Assembly (NCBI GenBank): GCA_028717785.1
Contig: JAQUND010000004.1
Location: forward strand, 1 to 64,000
DNA: 64,000 bases
DNA from: Candidatus Nanoarchaeia archaeon
Lineage (GTDB): Archaea > Nanoarchaeota > Nanoarchaeia > SCGC-AAA011-G17 > JAFCDX01
Direction: 5' to 3'
The position numbers were made by a program, and so were the translations under genes. Shown here piece after piece: positions 9,364 through 16,716 of the stretch (the first letter of the stretch is position 1; the number at the start of each line of letters is the position of its first letter). A model generated the notes under the pieces. The model had not been told where the DNA came from and did not search any database. It was given only the letters and a program-made list of their open reading frames with translations.

Positions 9364-9530
9364 TATTTTTTTCTTAATTTTTCAGGAATTTCTTCTCTTA
9401 ATTTTTTTGTTAGTTCTTCAATATCATTAACATCTAAATGATTTAAAGAATTAGGTTTAGATTCCTCTTTTTCTTCAGACTTTTTAACCATTTGGTTAAC
9501 GAAATCCATATGTTTTGTTCTTGCATCCAT
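9360..9530 (-). CDS. Small hypothetical protein, 56 aa
   Basis: The reading frame begins MDARTKHMDFVNQMVKKSEE and ends in a charged helix EELTKKLREEIPEKLRKKY. It is highly charged and predicted helical. The ATG at 9528-9530 lies about 30 bases after a TATA-like ATATATAAAT on this strand, and the stop overlaps the PolX stop by three bases. Two further small genes follow upstream on the same strand. Coding is supported by the promoter placement and native codon use; the function is unknown. Confidence 0.55.
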   Translation of the reverse strand: MDARTKHMDFVNQMVKKSEEKEESKPNSLNHLDVNDIEELTKKLREEIPEKLRKKY

Positions 9531-9581
9531 AACTTTTAGTTATTTAACTGATTTATATATTTTTTGTAATTGAAGGATATA

Positions 9582-9878
9582 TTAACCTATAAATCTTAAA
9601 TAAGATAATTCTGGATCATGTTGATTAAAAGGATCCTCATAATAAGGGGCATTAATTATATTTGGATCTATTTTTTGTGTTTCGTCTTTTGAAAAATAAC
9701 CTTTTTTTAAACTTTCTACATGGGTTATAAATAAGAAAAAACTTTTATCTTTTATTCTTTTTGATCTTACATATTTATCTACTTCATCAAATTCTTCTTT
9801 ACTGTTAGTTGCTCTCAAAAGATTAGCAAATTCTTCTCTAGTTATTTCACTAATCTCTTTTACAATCATTTCTGTCAT
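9582..9878 (-). CDS. Hypothetical protein, 98 aa, paralog of the next gene
   Basis: It shares a layout with the 9933-10235 product: an N-terminal ISEITREEFANLLRATNSKE segment, a central SLKKGYFSKDETQKI motif, and a C-terminal LSYLRFIG. Both proteins lack membrane segments. The intergenic sequence before each gene is also similar (TATATTTTTTGTAATTGAA), so the pair looks like a tandem duplication including flanking DNA. I recognise no family. Confidence 0.7.
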   Translation of the reverse strand: MTEMIVKEISEITREEFANLLRATNSKEEFDEVDKYVRSKRIKDKSFFLFITHVESLKKGYFSKDETQKIDPNIINAPYYEDPFNQHDPELSYLRFIG

Positions 9879-9932
9879 ACAATTAATATATTCTTAGAAT
9901 TTATATATTTTTTGTAATTGAATAAGATATAT

Positions 9933-10235
9933 TTAACCTGTAAATCTCATAAGATCTATCATTGGATCAAAATATTGATTATTTGGATCAGGTGTTGCAT
10001 CAACTATTGCTGCTATTGGATCTGAGCCTTCATATTTAATTGTTTCATCTCTTGAAAAATAACCTTTTTGTAAAGAAACCATATACGCACCTAAATAAAA
10101 TCCTGAATTATTAATAAACAATTCTCCTTTTGCAATTTTTACTTGTCTAGCTAATTCCGATATTTCTTTTGGTGATTTAGATCTCATTAAAAGAGAATGG
10201 TATTCTTCCACCGTAATTTGACTTAAATCTGTCAT
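9933..10235 (-). CDS. Hypothetical protein, 100 aa, paralog of the previous gene
   Basis: It opens MTDLSQITVEEYHSLLMRSK, has the shared motif SLQKGYFSRDETIKYEG and ends DLMRFTG. It aligns along its length with the 98-aa neighbour. The arrangement is two tandem copies on the minus strand between PolX and tRNA-Ile, each with its own TATA-like element. No function is proposed. The conserved YFS(K/R)DET core would be the best search probe. Confidence 0.7.
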   Translation of the reverse strand: MTDLSQITVEEYHSLLMRSKSPKEISELARQVKIAKGELFINNSGFYLGAYMVSLQKGYFSRDETIKYEGSDPIAAIVDATPDPNNQYFDPMIDLMRFTG

Positions 10236-10277
10236 AAATTAATATATTTTTAGAATTTATAAATTTAATTAAAAAAA

Positions 10278-10377
10278 TGGTGGGCCCGATGAGATTTGAA
10301 CTCACGACCCTCGGCTTTCCTAGTTACCGAAAGTGGTCATATAAGACCGATGCGCTACCAGACTGCGCCACGGGCCC
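10278..10377 (-). tRNA. tRNA-Ile (anticodon TAT) with a 23-nt intron
   Basis: On the minus strand, acceptor strands GGGCCCG and CGGGCCC are followed by A73 and an encoded CCA (10278-10280). The D arm GCGCAGTCTGGTAGCGC and T arm GTGAGTTCAAATCTCAT are canonical. The anticodon stem is TCGGT/GCCGA. The intron is 10317-10339: central helix CTTA/TAGG flanked by 3-nt bulges TAT and AAA places the cuts at 37/38. The mature loop is CTTATAA, giving anticodon TAT for AUA. Archaea usually read AUA with a CAT anticodon modified to agmatidine; Nanoarchaeum equitans is a known exception. Confidence 0.88.
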
Positions 10378-10414
10378 ATTGTAATAAACGGATTAATGAT
10401 ATTTAAAAAACTTT

Positions 10415-11410
10415 CTAGTTTATAGGGTCTTTTTCAAAAATCCAAGGGTCATATGTTGGATATAGAATAACTTTAGAACCTTTTAATTTATGTTTTTTAG
10501 CTAATTCTTTTACATCTTTTAATGAACATTCTGCAAATTTATGTTTTTCATTATAAAATAATTTTAGTTTATTTGCTTCTTCTTTTGAACATTCTAAAAC
10601 ACCAAAAACTAACATTCCATTTTCATCTACTTTTTGCCATGGTTTTTTAATTATATTAGCACGTCTTTTATTTCTTGCAGTTAATTGACCATAATATTTA
10701 TTATGTAAAGAACAAAAATTTATTTTTACTTTTTTAGTATTTGCATATCTTATTATATCTAAAGCGAGTTTTTTTGAACCATCAACAGCATAACTATATT
10801 CAGGATGAGTAAAACCACGTTTTTCTAATTCATCTATGTTAGTATCTGAAAATTCAAATTCATTTAAGTTCATAAAAATATTATTTTTAGAACAAAAATC
10901 AACTAATTTTTTTAAATAATCTTTTTGATTAGGAATTACTGGAACTTCTATACCAACTTCCATTTTTGTTTTTAAAGCTAATTCAATATTGTTTAAAGAA
11001 TGGAATCTTATTTCATCTAATCCTGCTTCTTCAAGTAATTTTAAATCCTTTTCATTAACTTTGGTTCCATATGTGTATAAATGAGCTTGAAATTCTTTTC
11101 CAAATTTTTCTTTTAAGAATTTTAAGTATTCAACTACTAAAGGAATGTTGTTAAATGGTTCTCCTCCAGTTATTCCAACACCTTTTGCATTTGTATCTTT
11201 AACTTCTTGAATTAATTCTTCTTTATTTTTAATTGGTTTTTCATTTGCATAAACTATATCCTGATTTTTTCTTTCAAAAGAAATAGGACAATAAAAACAA
11301 TTAGAATCACATTTACCTGTAATGAATAAAACTAATTTAGCTCCTTCTAGACATAATTTACATCCATTTGATAAATATGTCCATTGTGCTCCGTTTTTGT
11401 TTTTTTCCAT
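10415..11410 (-). CDS. Radical SAM protein (PflA-like, COG2108-like)
   Basis: A 331-aa predicted Fe-S enzyme. The cluster motif is CDSNCFYC (CxxxCxxC) around residue 34, preceded by a GCKLC pair. It is followed by GVGITGGEPFNN, the SAM-binding GGEP motif of radical SAM barrels. A later NFCSLHNKYYGQ segment may add a ligand for a second cluster. The N-terminal GCKLCLEGAKLVLFITGKCD pattern matches uncharacterised archaeal proteins annotated as pyruvate formate-lyase activating enzyme-like. The substrate is unknown. The gene lies downstream of tRNA-Ile on the same strand. Its ATG is followed by a Lys/Asn-rich segment, and an upstream TATA is not obvious. Confidence 0.82.
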   Translation of the reverse strand: MEKNKNGAQWTYLSNGCKLCLEGAKLVLFITGKCDSNCFYCPISFERKNQDIVYANEKPIKNKEELIQEVKDTNAKGVGITGGEPFNNIPLVVEYLKFLKEKFGKEFQAHLYTYGTKVNEKDLKLLEEAGLDEIRFHSLNNIELALKTKMEVGIEVPVIPNQKDYLKKLVDFCSKNNIFMNLNEFEFSDTNIDELEKRGFTHPEYSYAVDGSKKLALDIIRYANTKKVKINFCSLHNKYYGQLTARNKRRANIIKKPWQKVDENGMLVFGVLECSKEEANKLKLFYNEKHKFAECSLKDVKELAKKHKLKGSKVILYPTYDPWIFEKDPIN

Positions 11411-11441
11411 TTTTTTATAGAATATTAAAATAAATAATTAT

Positions 11442-11717
11442 TTAAAATGGATTTTTATAAATTTCATCATGATGTTTGTAATTTTCAAAAGTAATTATTT
11501 TAGAAGATTCATCTACTGAAAAGACAAGTACAAAATGACCTATATGTACTCCCTTTAAATGTTGCAATGGACTTCTTAGATTTTTATAATGATCCGCGTT
11601 ATTAGAATTTTTAATTTCTTCAATTTTTTTAATTATTTGTTCATAATGGGTTTTATCTTTCTTTTCTAATTTATCTATAATTTTATCTAATTGTTCACTA
11701 ATTTTTATAGAATATAT
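11442..11717 (-). CDS. RelE-type toxin with apparent ATA start codon
   Basis: A 91-codon frame follows the antitoxin stop, beginning IYSIKISEQLDKIIDKL. Its core and end, HYKNLRSPLQHLKGVHIGHFV then SKIITFENYKHHDEIYK, match RelE/ParE-superfamily ribosome-dependent mRNA interferases: the basic strand, then the final strand and histidine-rich tail. There is no ATG, GTG or TTG at the right place. The frame is continuous with the antitoxin after its stop, and GGTGA (11723-11727, minus strand) lies six bases before an ATA at 11715-11717, fitting a Shine-Dalgarno. Either an ATA/ATT start is used or the start codon is mutated. Confidence 0.7.
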   Translation of the reverse strand: MYSIKISEQLDKIIDKLEKKDKTHYEQIIKKIEEIKNSNNADHYKNLRSPLQHLKGVHIGHFVLVFSVDESSKIITFENYKHHDEIYKNPF

Positions 11718-11723
11718 TTTAAA

Positions 11724-11966
11724 TCACCTTTTTTCATATCTTTTACGTAAATCTTCTATGCTTTTGAAACTAATAGATTTTTCTTTTTCAATTTTTTTCA
11801 TTTCTTCTATAAATTCAGGTCTTAATTCAGGTTCTAAAAATTCTTGTTCATATTCATTAATAATTAAATTTATAGCTTCGGATTTATTTTTTAATCCAAA
11901 TTTTCCTTTTACTATATTTAAAATTCTGTCTTCTTTTTCTTCTAGATTTATAATTGCTTGTACCAT
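11724..11966 (-). CDS. Antitoxin, DUF2683-like
   Basis: An 80-aa protein beginning MVQAIINLEEKEDRILNIVK, with KFGLKNKSEAINLIINEYEQ and a charged C-terminal extension FIEEMKKIEKEKSISFKSIE. This is the pattern of archaeal ribbon-helix-helix-type antitoxins (DUF2683), with an N-terminal DNA-binding half and a C-terminal toxin-wrapping tail. It precedes a RelE-type frame in the same operon with a 6-base gap. A TATA-like element (TTATAAAT) lies upstream on the minus strand, divergent from the DGR operon. Confidence 0.78.
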   Translation of the reverse strand: MVQAIINLEEKEDRILNIVKGKFGLKNKSEAINLIINEYEQEFLEPELRPEFIEEMKKIEKEKSISFKSIEDLRKRYEKR

Positions 11967-12075
11967 TTTAATAATATTTTATTATAAAATGTAATGTTTC
12001 ATTATTTATAAGCTTTTCTGTATTTAATTAAATATCTATTGATAATTATAATATATGTTACTATTTTTAAATAGG

Positions 12076-12100
12076 AACAAATGGAAAGATTTATATATTA
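12076..12100 (+). promoter_or_regulatory. BRE/TATA promoter of the DGR-MoxR-VWA operon
   Basis: AACAAATGGAAAGA followed by TTTATATA (12090-12097) matches the window-wide promoter motif. It lies about 50 bases upstream of the first DGR target gene, leaving room for a leader of roughly 25 bases. No promoter of this quality appears between the following genes up to 17541, so the six genes through target 3 are probably one transcript. Confidence 0.7.
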
Positions 12101-12145
12101 GTTCAATGCTACAAAGTAGTATAATTTACTATGATAGAGTAGAAA

Positions 12146-12859
12146 ATGAAACTAAAAATACCTGATAAAATATTTGGAGAACCTATAGAAGGAGCAATGG
12201 AAAGAAGATTTCCTAAGGATAATTCAACTAATCCAATAATTGATCCAGTAATAGTTCCAGATACAAATTCTAAAAATATAGATGGTTATATTTACATTCC
12301 TTCTATAAACTTATATGTTTCTAAAGAAAGAATATTACAAGGAAATAATTGGTATAATGCTCATAAAGAATTATTAAAAAATAATCAACAAATGTTAACA
12401 ATACCCCAATTTATAGAATTCTTAAAATATACAAAAACAAATAATCCAGAAATTTATAATGATATTATTGAAGTTAGAGATCCATGGAGAGCAGAATGGT
12501 TAGATGCAGATTTTAAAGTTAAAAATAAGAAATTATATATTAATTATAATCATATTCTAGATTCAAAAGGAAATTTAATACCTAAAAACTTAGAATTATT
12601 AGAAAACTGTTTAATGGAAGATAAAACCCCTGGAATAGATTTAGAATCATGGTTAAATAATTCTATAAAACAAGGATTACCTAAAAAAGATGTAAATTCA
12701 GGAAGTTTATATTATTATTGCCCTATGAAAGATAATAATTCTGTTGTGGGGTTCGTCGCTGGCTCTGGTGGGGCTAGCCTTGACTGCAGTGGGAATCCTC
12801 ATGATGCTAGTGTGGCGCTCGGGGTGCGTCCGGCAAAAATTTTTGAAGGTGTAAAATGA
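12146..12859 (+). CDS. DGR target protein 1 (C-type-lectin-like variable protein)
   Basis: A 237-aa protein. Residues 1-40 are the tag shared by all three targets (KIFGEPIEGAMERRFPKDNS). A middle scaffold follows, with TIPQFIEFLKY and a WLDADF segment, then GLPKKDVNSG and finally the variable region, residues 200-227. The C-terminal pattern of a glycine-rich strand, invariant Cys, NPH and ALGV resembles DGR C-type-lectin/FGE-type target domains. No signal peptide or membrane segment is seen, so it is probably cytoplasmic. Unlike targets 2 and 3, the sequence after its variable region lacks the GCGCC-GAA-GGCGC hairpin. Its stop overlaps the next start (ATGA). Confidence 0.85.
   Translation: MKLKIPDKIFGEPIEGAMERRFPKDNSTNPIIDPVIVPDTNSKNIDGYIYIPSINLYVSKERILQGNNWYNAHKELLKNNQQMLTIPQFIEFLKYTKTNNPEIYNDIIEVRDPWRAEWLDADFKVKNKKLYINYNHILDSKGNLIPKNLELLENCLMEDKTPGIDLESWLNNSIKQGLPKKDVNSGSLYYYCPMKDNNSVVGFVAGSGGASLDCSGNPHDASVALGVRPAKIFEGVK
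12743..12826 (+). repeat. DGR variable repeat VR1 (84 bp)
   Basis: It aligns without gaps to the template repeat at 17795-17878. By hand count 17 of the 25 template adenines are replaced (15 by G, 2 by T). Only one other position differs, C to T at position 5. It is in frame with target 1, residues 200-227. There is no downstream hairpin, so this copy may no longer be an efficient homing target. Confidence 0.9.
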
Positions 12860-13005
12860 AAATAAAAATAAGCATATCCATAGATGAAGAAAAAATAAAA
12901 TTATTAGAAAAATTAGTTTCTAATGGAAAATTTAGAAATAAATCTCATATTATAGAATTTAGTTTAGATAAAACATTGAAGGAGGAAATTAAAAATGGTT
13001 TATAA
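12856..13005 (+). CDS. Ribbon-helix-helix DNA-binding protein, 49 aa
   Basis: The small frame begins MKIKISISIDEEKIKLLEKL and continues GKFRNKSHIIEFSLDKTL. This is the classic CopG/Arc pattern: a beta strand KISISI, helix, turn and second helix with an N-K-S-H-I-I-E segment. It starts within the end of target 1 (ATGA overlap) and its stop lies inside the start of the ATPase gene. The overlap makes translational coupling likely. The protein could autoregulate the DGR operon. It would be missed by a length filter. Confidence 0.8.
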   Translation: MKIKISISIDEEKIKLLEKLVSNGKFRNKSHIIEFSLDKTLKEEIKNGL

Positions 13006-14167
13006 AAATTCAAATGAAGTTATGCAATTATCAGGAGTTCCTATCTATATGCAAGATATAGTTAGTGCTTGTCTAAAAGGAAAATTAAATTTATTTTTAC
13101 AAGGGGATACTGGATCAGGAAAAACACAATTAGCTGCAGATGCAATGTCTTATTTTCCTAATGAAAGTTTATTTGTTTTAGGAAGAAATGATATGGATAC
13201 AAGAGAATTATTCCAACAATTTAATTTAGATAAATTAAAGACAGCTAAATCAAGTTCAGAATTAAAAACAGTAAGTGATAAAATAGATACAAAATTAATA
13301 GTTGTTGATGAAATGCCTAACTGTGTTCCAGCAGTAAGAGCACAATTATTTAATTTATTTGATGGTTACATTGAATTAGATGGTAAAAAATATAATATTG
13401 GAAACGGATATTCTGTAGGTATAGCAACAGGGAATATTGGACAAAGATTTACAGAATCTTCTAATGAATTAGGAAGAGCACTAAAAGATAGAATGCATGT
13501 TATTCTAGATGTAGATTATTTTAGACCAACAGCTTCAGATACTTTAGAAATTTTAGCAAATGATACAAATCCAAGAGTTGAATTTAGTAATGGTTCTAGT
13601 GAATCTGAAAAAATAATACAAGCTTCAAAAGAATTAGAAAAAAAAGAAATTCCTTTTGATAAGTTAATTATTGCTAATTATTTAATACACGGATTAGATT
13701 ATTGTACTGTTGATGGTAATCCTGCAAGTAAGACTAAATTAAAAGAGGAATGGCCAAATTGTTTAGAAAATCATAGTGCTGGAAGTGATGAATCTTTAGT
13801 ATTGCCTGTTTCTGTTAGAGCTGCAAAATCAATAATTAGATTATCTCAAGCACTAGATGAGATTGTTGCTTCTCAAAATGGAAATGTTGATAATACTCAA
13901 TCTATGTTGCAAGCTTACAAACTTGTTTCTGCTTATTCAGGTGTTTTAAATGAAGCTGAAGTAAAAGCAAAATATCAAGGAGATAAATATGCAGCTATGG
14001 ATGCAATAATTGCTTCTACAAATACACAATTACAGCAAAAACAAGCTGATTTAGCTGCTGGTTTTGATATGATTAATTCTGGAAAATTAGATCAAAAAGT
14101 TTTAGATTTGTTTTGTGGAAGATGGAATTTTATGAAAAGCATTTTGGAGAGTTTTGTTAAAAAATGA
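12995..14167 (+). CDS. MoxR-type AAA+ ATPase
   Basis: A 390-aa ATPase. Walker A is GDTGSGKT (residues 37-44), Walker B is LIVVDEMPN (near 100-106), and sensor-1 and arginine-finger regions follow in GIATGN and ELGRALKDRM. The PAVRAQLFNLFDGYIEL insert after Walker B is the MoxR/CbbQ pattern. MoxR proteins usually work with a VWA-domain partner as a chaperone that remodels or activates a target; such a partner lies two genes downstream. GGAGG about ten bases before the ATG is one of the best Shine-Dalgarno sites in the window. The C-terminus overlaps the start of target 2 (ATGA). Confidence 0.92.
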   Translation: MVYKNSNEVMQLSGVPIYMQDIVSACLKGKLNLFLQGDTGSGKTQLAADAMSYFPNESLFVLGRNDMDTRELFQQFNLDKLKTAKSSSELKTVSDKIDTKLIVVDEMPNCVPAVRAQLFNLFDGYIELDGKKYNIGNGYSVGIATGNIGQRFTESSNELGRALKDRMHVILDVDYFRPTASDTLEILANDTNPRVEFSNGSSESEKIIQASKELEKKEIPFDKLIIANYLIHGLDYCTVDGNPASKTKLKEEWPNCLENHSAGSDESLVLPVSVRAAKSIIRLSQALDEIVASQNGNVDNTQSMLQAYKLVSAYSGVLNEAEVKAKYQGDKYAAMDAIIASTNTQLQQKQADLAAGFDMINSGKLDQKVLDLFCGRWNFMKSILESFVKK

Positions 14168-14928
14168 AACCAAGAATACCTGATAAAATATTTGGAGAAC
14201 CTATAGAAGGAGCAATGGAAAGAAGATTTCCTAAAGATAATTCAAATCCAGTAATTGATCCAGTAGTTCCAGATATAAATTCTAAAAATATAATTACAGA
14301 TCATCCAGATTTCTGGACAATACATAATATAAATTATAATAATCAATTATATTCAACACATTTATTAAAAACTTTATTAGATAATGGAAATTCAAAAACA
14401 CAAGAAGATTGGTCTATTTATACTAAAAATAATCAATTTGGAGTAGCAGATTTACCTTTTTATTTTGCTTTATTTAATACTTTATATCAAAATAAAAATA
14501 ATCCTTTAGCAGAACCAATTAAACAGTTCATAAATAAACAAATGTTAGAAAAATGGTTAATGACTTTAACAAGAATAGAATATAATTCAAATGGTAGTGA
14601 TAAAATAATTTATAATTATAATTTAACTAATCAATCTGAAAAACAATTAAATATAGTTGAACCAGATAATTTTATTTTACAATTAAATGAACCAAATACT
14701 TTAGAAGCATTGGTTGGTTGTAATAATATTCAAAATATAAATGATGTTTTTAAATGGATTACTGGAAAAAATACTTATTTATGGCGTGTAAATAATAAAC
14801 CAAGTAAAAAAAATATTCGTGTTGTGGGGTTCGGCGCTGGCTCTGGTAGGGCTTACCTTGGCTGCGATGGGGATCCTCGTGATGCTAGTGGGGCGCTCGG
14901 GGTGTATACGTGCGCCGAAGGCGCGTAA
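14164..14928 (+). CDS. DGR target protein 2 (C-type-lectin-like variable protein)
   Basis: A 254-aa protein starting inside the ATPase stop codon. The N-terminal tag (PDKIFGEPIEGAMERRFPKD) is nearly identical in DNA to that of targets 1 and 3. The middle (about residues 45-215) is the most divergent of the three, with FWTIHNINYN and LPFYFALFNTLYQ segments. The variable region is residues 220-247 and is followed by YTCAEGA, identical to target 3. No signal peptide is seen. The position between MoxR and its VWA partner strongly suggests that the three proteins act together. Confidence 0.85.
   Translation: MKPRIPDKIFGEPIEGAMERRFPKDNSNPVIDPVVPDINSKNIITDHPDFWTIHNINYNNQLYSTHLLKTLLDNGNSKTQEDWSIYTKNNQFGVADLPFYFALFNTLYQNKNNPLAEPIKQFINKQMLEKWLMTLTRIEYNSNGSDKIIYNYNLTNQSEKQLNIVEPDNFILQLNEPNTLEALVGCNNIQNINDVFKWITGKNTYLWRVNNKPSKKNIRVVGFGAGSGRAYLGCDGDPRDASGALGVYTCAEGA
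14821..14904 (+). repeat. DGR variable repeat VR2 (84 bp)
   Basis: Compared with the template, 19 of 25 adenines are replaced (18 by G, 1 by T). The only non-adenine change is the same C to T at position 5 as in VR1. It lies in frame with target 2 and is followed by the VR-associated hairpin. It is the most diversified of the three copies. Confidence 0.92.
14910..14926 (+). other. Hairpin downstream of VR2
   Basis: GCGCC (14912-14916) and GGCGC (14920-14924) form a 5-bp G/C stem with GAA loop, extendable by two G-U pairs. In a genome this A/T-rich such a stem is unusual. In phage BPP-1 a hairpin just after the variable repeat is needed for efficient retrohoming, so this is a plausible homing signal. 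Confidence 0.75.
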
Positions 14929-14948
14929 AAAAATTTAAGGAAATTAAA

Positions 14949-16715
14949 ATGAATTTACAAAAATTAAGACAAAAACTAAATTTACAAAAAAATAAAATAG
15001 GTTTAGTATGTGGAAATATAAACATTAAAGAGTATGATAATTCTAAAAATAATATTTCTGCTGGAATTAATCCAAATGGGTGGAATATTGAAATTTCTTT
15101 AAAAAAAGGTTTTGATCCAAAAAATGATAGTAGAGCAAGATTATATATGAAAAAGAAAAAAATTGAAGACGGATTAGAAAAACTTATTTCAGATGTTACA
15201 ACACATGAATTTGCACATTGGGAATTACCTTTAAATTCTAATTTAGGTTGTCCTTATAGTACTTATGAACATGATAAAATACTAGAAGCAGTAAAAGAAG
15301 AATTACCTGAAGATAAAAAACAGCATTCAAGTTATGTTGTAAATGCTTTTGAGGATATGATTATTAATCCAAGATGTAGAGAATACAATAAAGATTTTTC
15401 TGGACAAGTATTATTTTGGAATGATCAAGGTTTAAGTTGTAAAGGAAAATATACTCCTTTTTATGAAGCATTTATCAAATTAAATATGCATTTATTTGGA
15501 GATAGATGGGATAAAGCTTTATTAAAAAAATATTATACTAATGATAAGAAAGTTGATAATGCAGTTAAAAAAGTAATTCAAGAACTTAATTTACCAGAAA
15601 ATATCAAAGATAGTTCTATTTTATTTGATAAGAAAAAATGGCCTGAAATGTCTAAAATATTTGCAAGAAATTTATCTCCTTTATTAGATGTTAATCCTGA
15701 AGAAAGATTATCAGCTTATGATCAAGGTGATACTGGAAATGGAGAAAATGATAAAGAAGAACAAAAATCTGGAGATAATAAAAAAGAACAAGCAGGTAAT
15801 GGAATAGAAAAAAAATTAAAAACAAAAGATGGAAAAGAAGAAGTTTCTTATGGAAGATACTCTTCAAATGAACAAAAATCTAAAAATTTTACAAGTTTTG
15901 AACAATTAGATTCATTATATAAATTATTAGCAAGAGATATTCCTGTTAGGGTTGAAGCAATGACAAAAAGTAATGGTTTGAATATTTCTCCTTTAAATTA
16001 CAGACCATTTGATGAAGATACAGATGATTTTTCAAAAATAAAATTATCAAAATTATATGTAACTGAAAAAGGTTTAACTTTTGGTCATGTAAATCAACCA
16101 TTAACAATTAATGCAAAATCTAAAGTTCAAAGAAGAAGTTTTCCTTCTTTTAAAATGGTTATGATTGATAATTCTGGAAGTATGGAACAAGGAATTAATT
16201 CTAGTAATATAGGAAATACAAATTTTATTCCATGGGGAGATAATAGTAAATATCATCATGCTTTATTAGGATTTTATGGTATTGAAAATTATTTACAAAA
16301 ACAAGGAATAGCACAGTATATTGAACATGGTTTATCTTTATTTTCAAATTCAACTAGATTTAAACAATCCAATTTTTCAGGTATTGATGAAGTTAGAAAA
16401 CTTGCACTTGCACCTGAATTTGGCAATACTAAAATAAATTTAAATGTTCTTGAAACAGCCTTAAGTGGAAAACAAAGTTTTGTACTTTCTTTGTCAGATG
16501 GAGAAATTTCAGATTGGGATTCTCAAAAAAATAGATTTATGGATTTAGCTAAACAAAATTATTATGCCCATATACAAATTGGTAATTCAAGTCAGTTTAG
16601 CAATGATTTAGAATCTTCAGGAATTCCAGTTTTTTATGTAAATTCTGGAAATGATTTAAGTAAATTAATGGTTGATATCACTAAAAAAACTTATGGAGCT
16701 TTTGTAACAAATTAA
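14949..16715 (+). CDS. Metallopeptidase-VWA protein (DUF2201-like), MoxR partner
   Basis: A 588-aa protein using the ATG at 14949; a longer frame from a GTG at 14910 would overlap target 2 and lacks support. TTHEFAHWELPL carries an HExxH zinc motif at residues 86-90, followed by an FEDMIINPRCREYN segment, as in the putative metallopeptidase domain found with DUF2201. A low-complexity Lys/Glu/Gly linker lies near 255-300. The C-terminal VWA domain has the MIDAS motif DNSGSM (407-412) and SLSDGE. Family knowledge says VWA proteins of this kind work with MoxR ATPases. It ends two bases before target 3. Confidence 0.88.
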   Translation: MNLQKLRQKLNLQKNKIGLVCGNINIKEYDNSKNNISAGINPNGWNIEISLKKGFDPKNDSRARLYMKKKKIEDGLEKLISDVTTHEFAHWELPLNSNLGCPYSTYEHDKILEAVKEELPEDKKQHSSYVVNAFEDMIINPRCREYNKDFSGQVLFWNDQGLSCKGKYTPFYEAFIKLNMHLFGDRWDKALLKKYYTNDKKVDNAVKKVIQELNLPENIKDSSILFDKKKWPEMSKIFARNLSPLLDVNPEERLSAYDQGDTGNGENDKEEQKSGDNKKEQAGNGIEKKLKTKDGKEEVSYGRYSSNEQKSKNFTSFEQLDSLYKLLARDIPVRVEAMTKSNGLNISPLNYRPFDEDTDDFSKIKLSKLYVTEKGLTFGHVNQPLTINAKSKVQRRSFPSFKMVMIDNSGSMEQGINSSNIGNTNFIPWGDNSKYHHALLGFYGIENYLQKQGIAQYIEHGLSLFSNSTRFKQSNFSGIDEVRKLALAPEFGNTKINLNVLETALSGKQSFVLSLSDGEISDWDSQKNRFMDLAKQNYYAHIQIGNSSQFSNDLESSGIPVFYVNSGNDLSKLMVDITKKTYGAFVTN

Positions 16716-16716
16716 A

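Noticed and set aside
14910..14948. GTG start adding 13 residues to the VWA protein
   Set aside because: The region is the hairpin and end of target 2; the ATG at 14949 has an AAGGAAAT ribosome-binding site.
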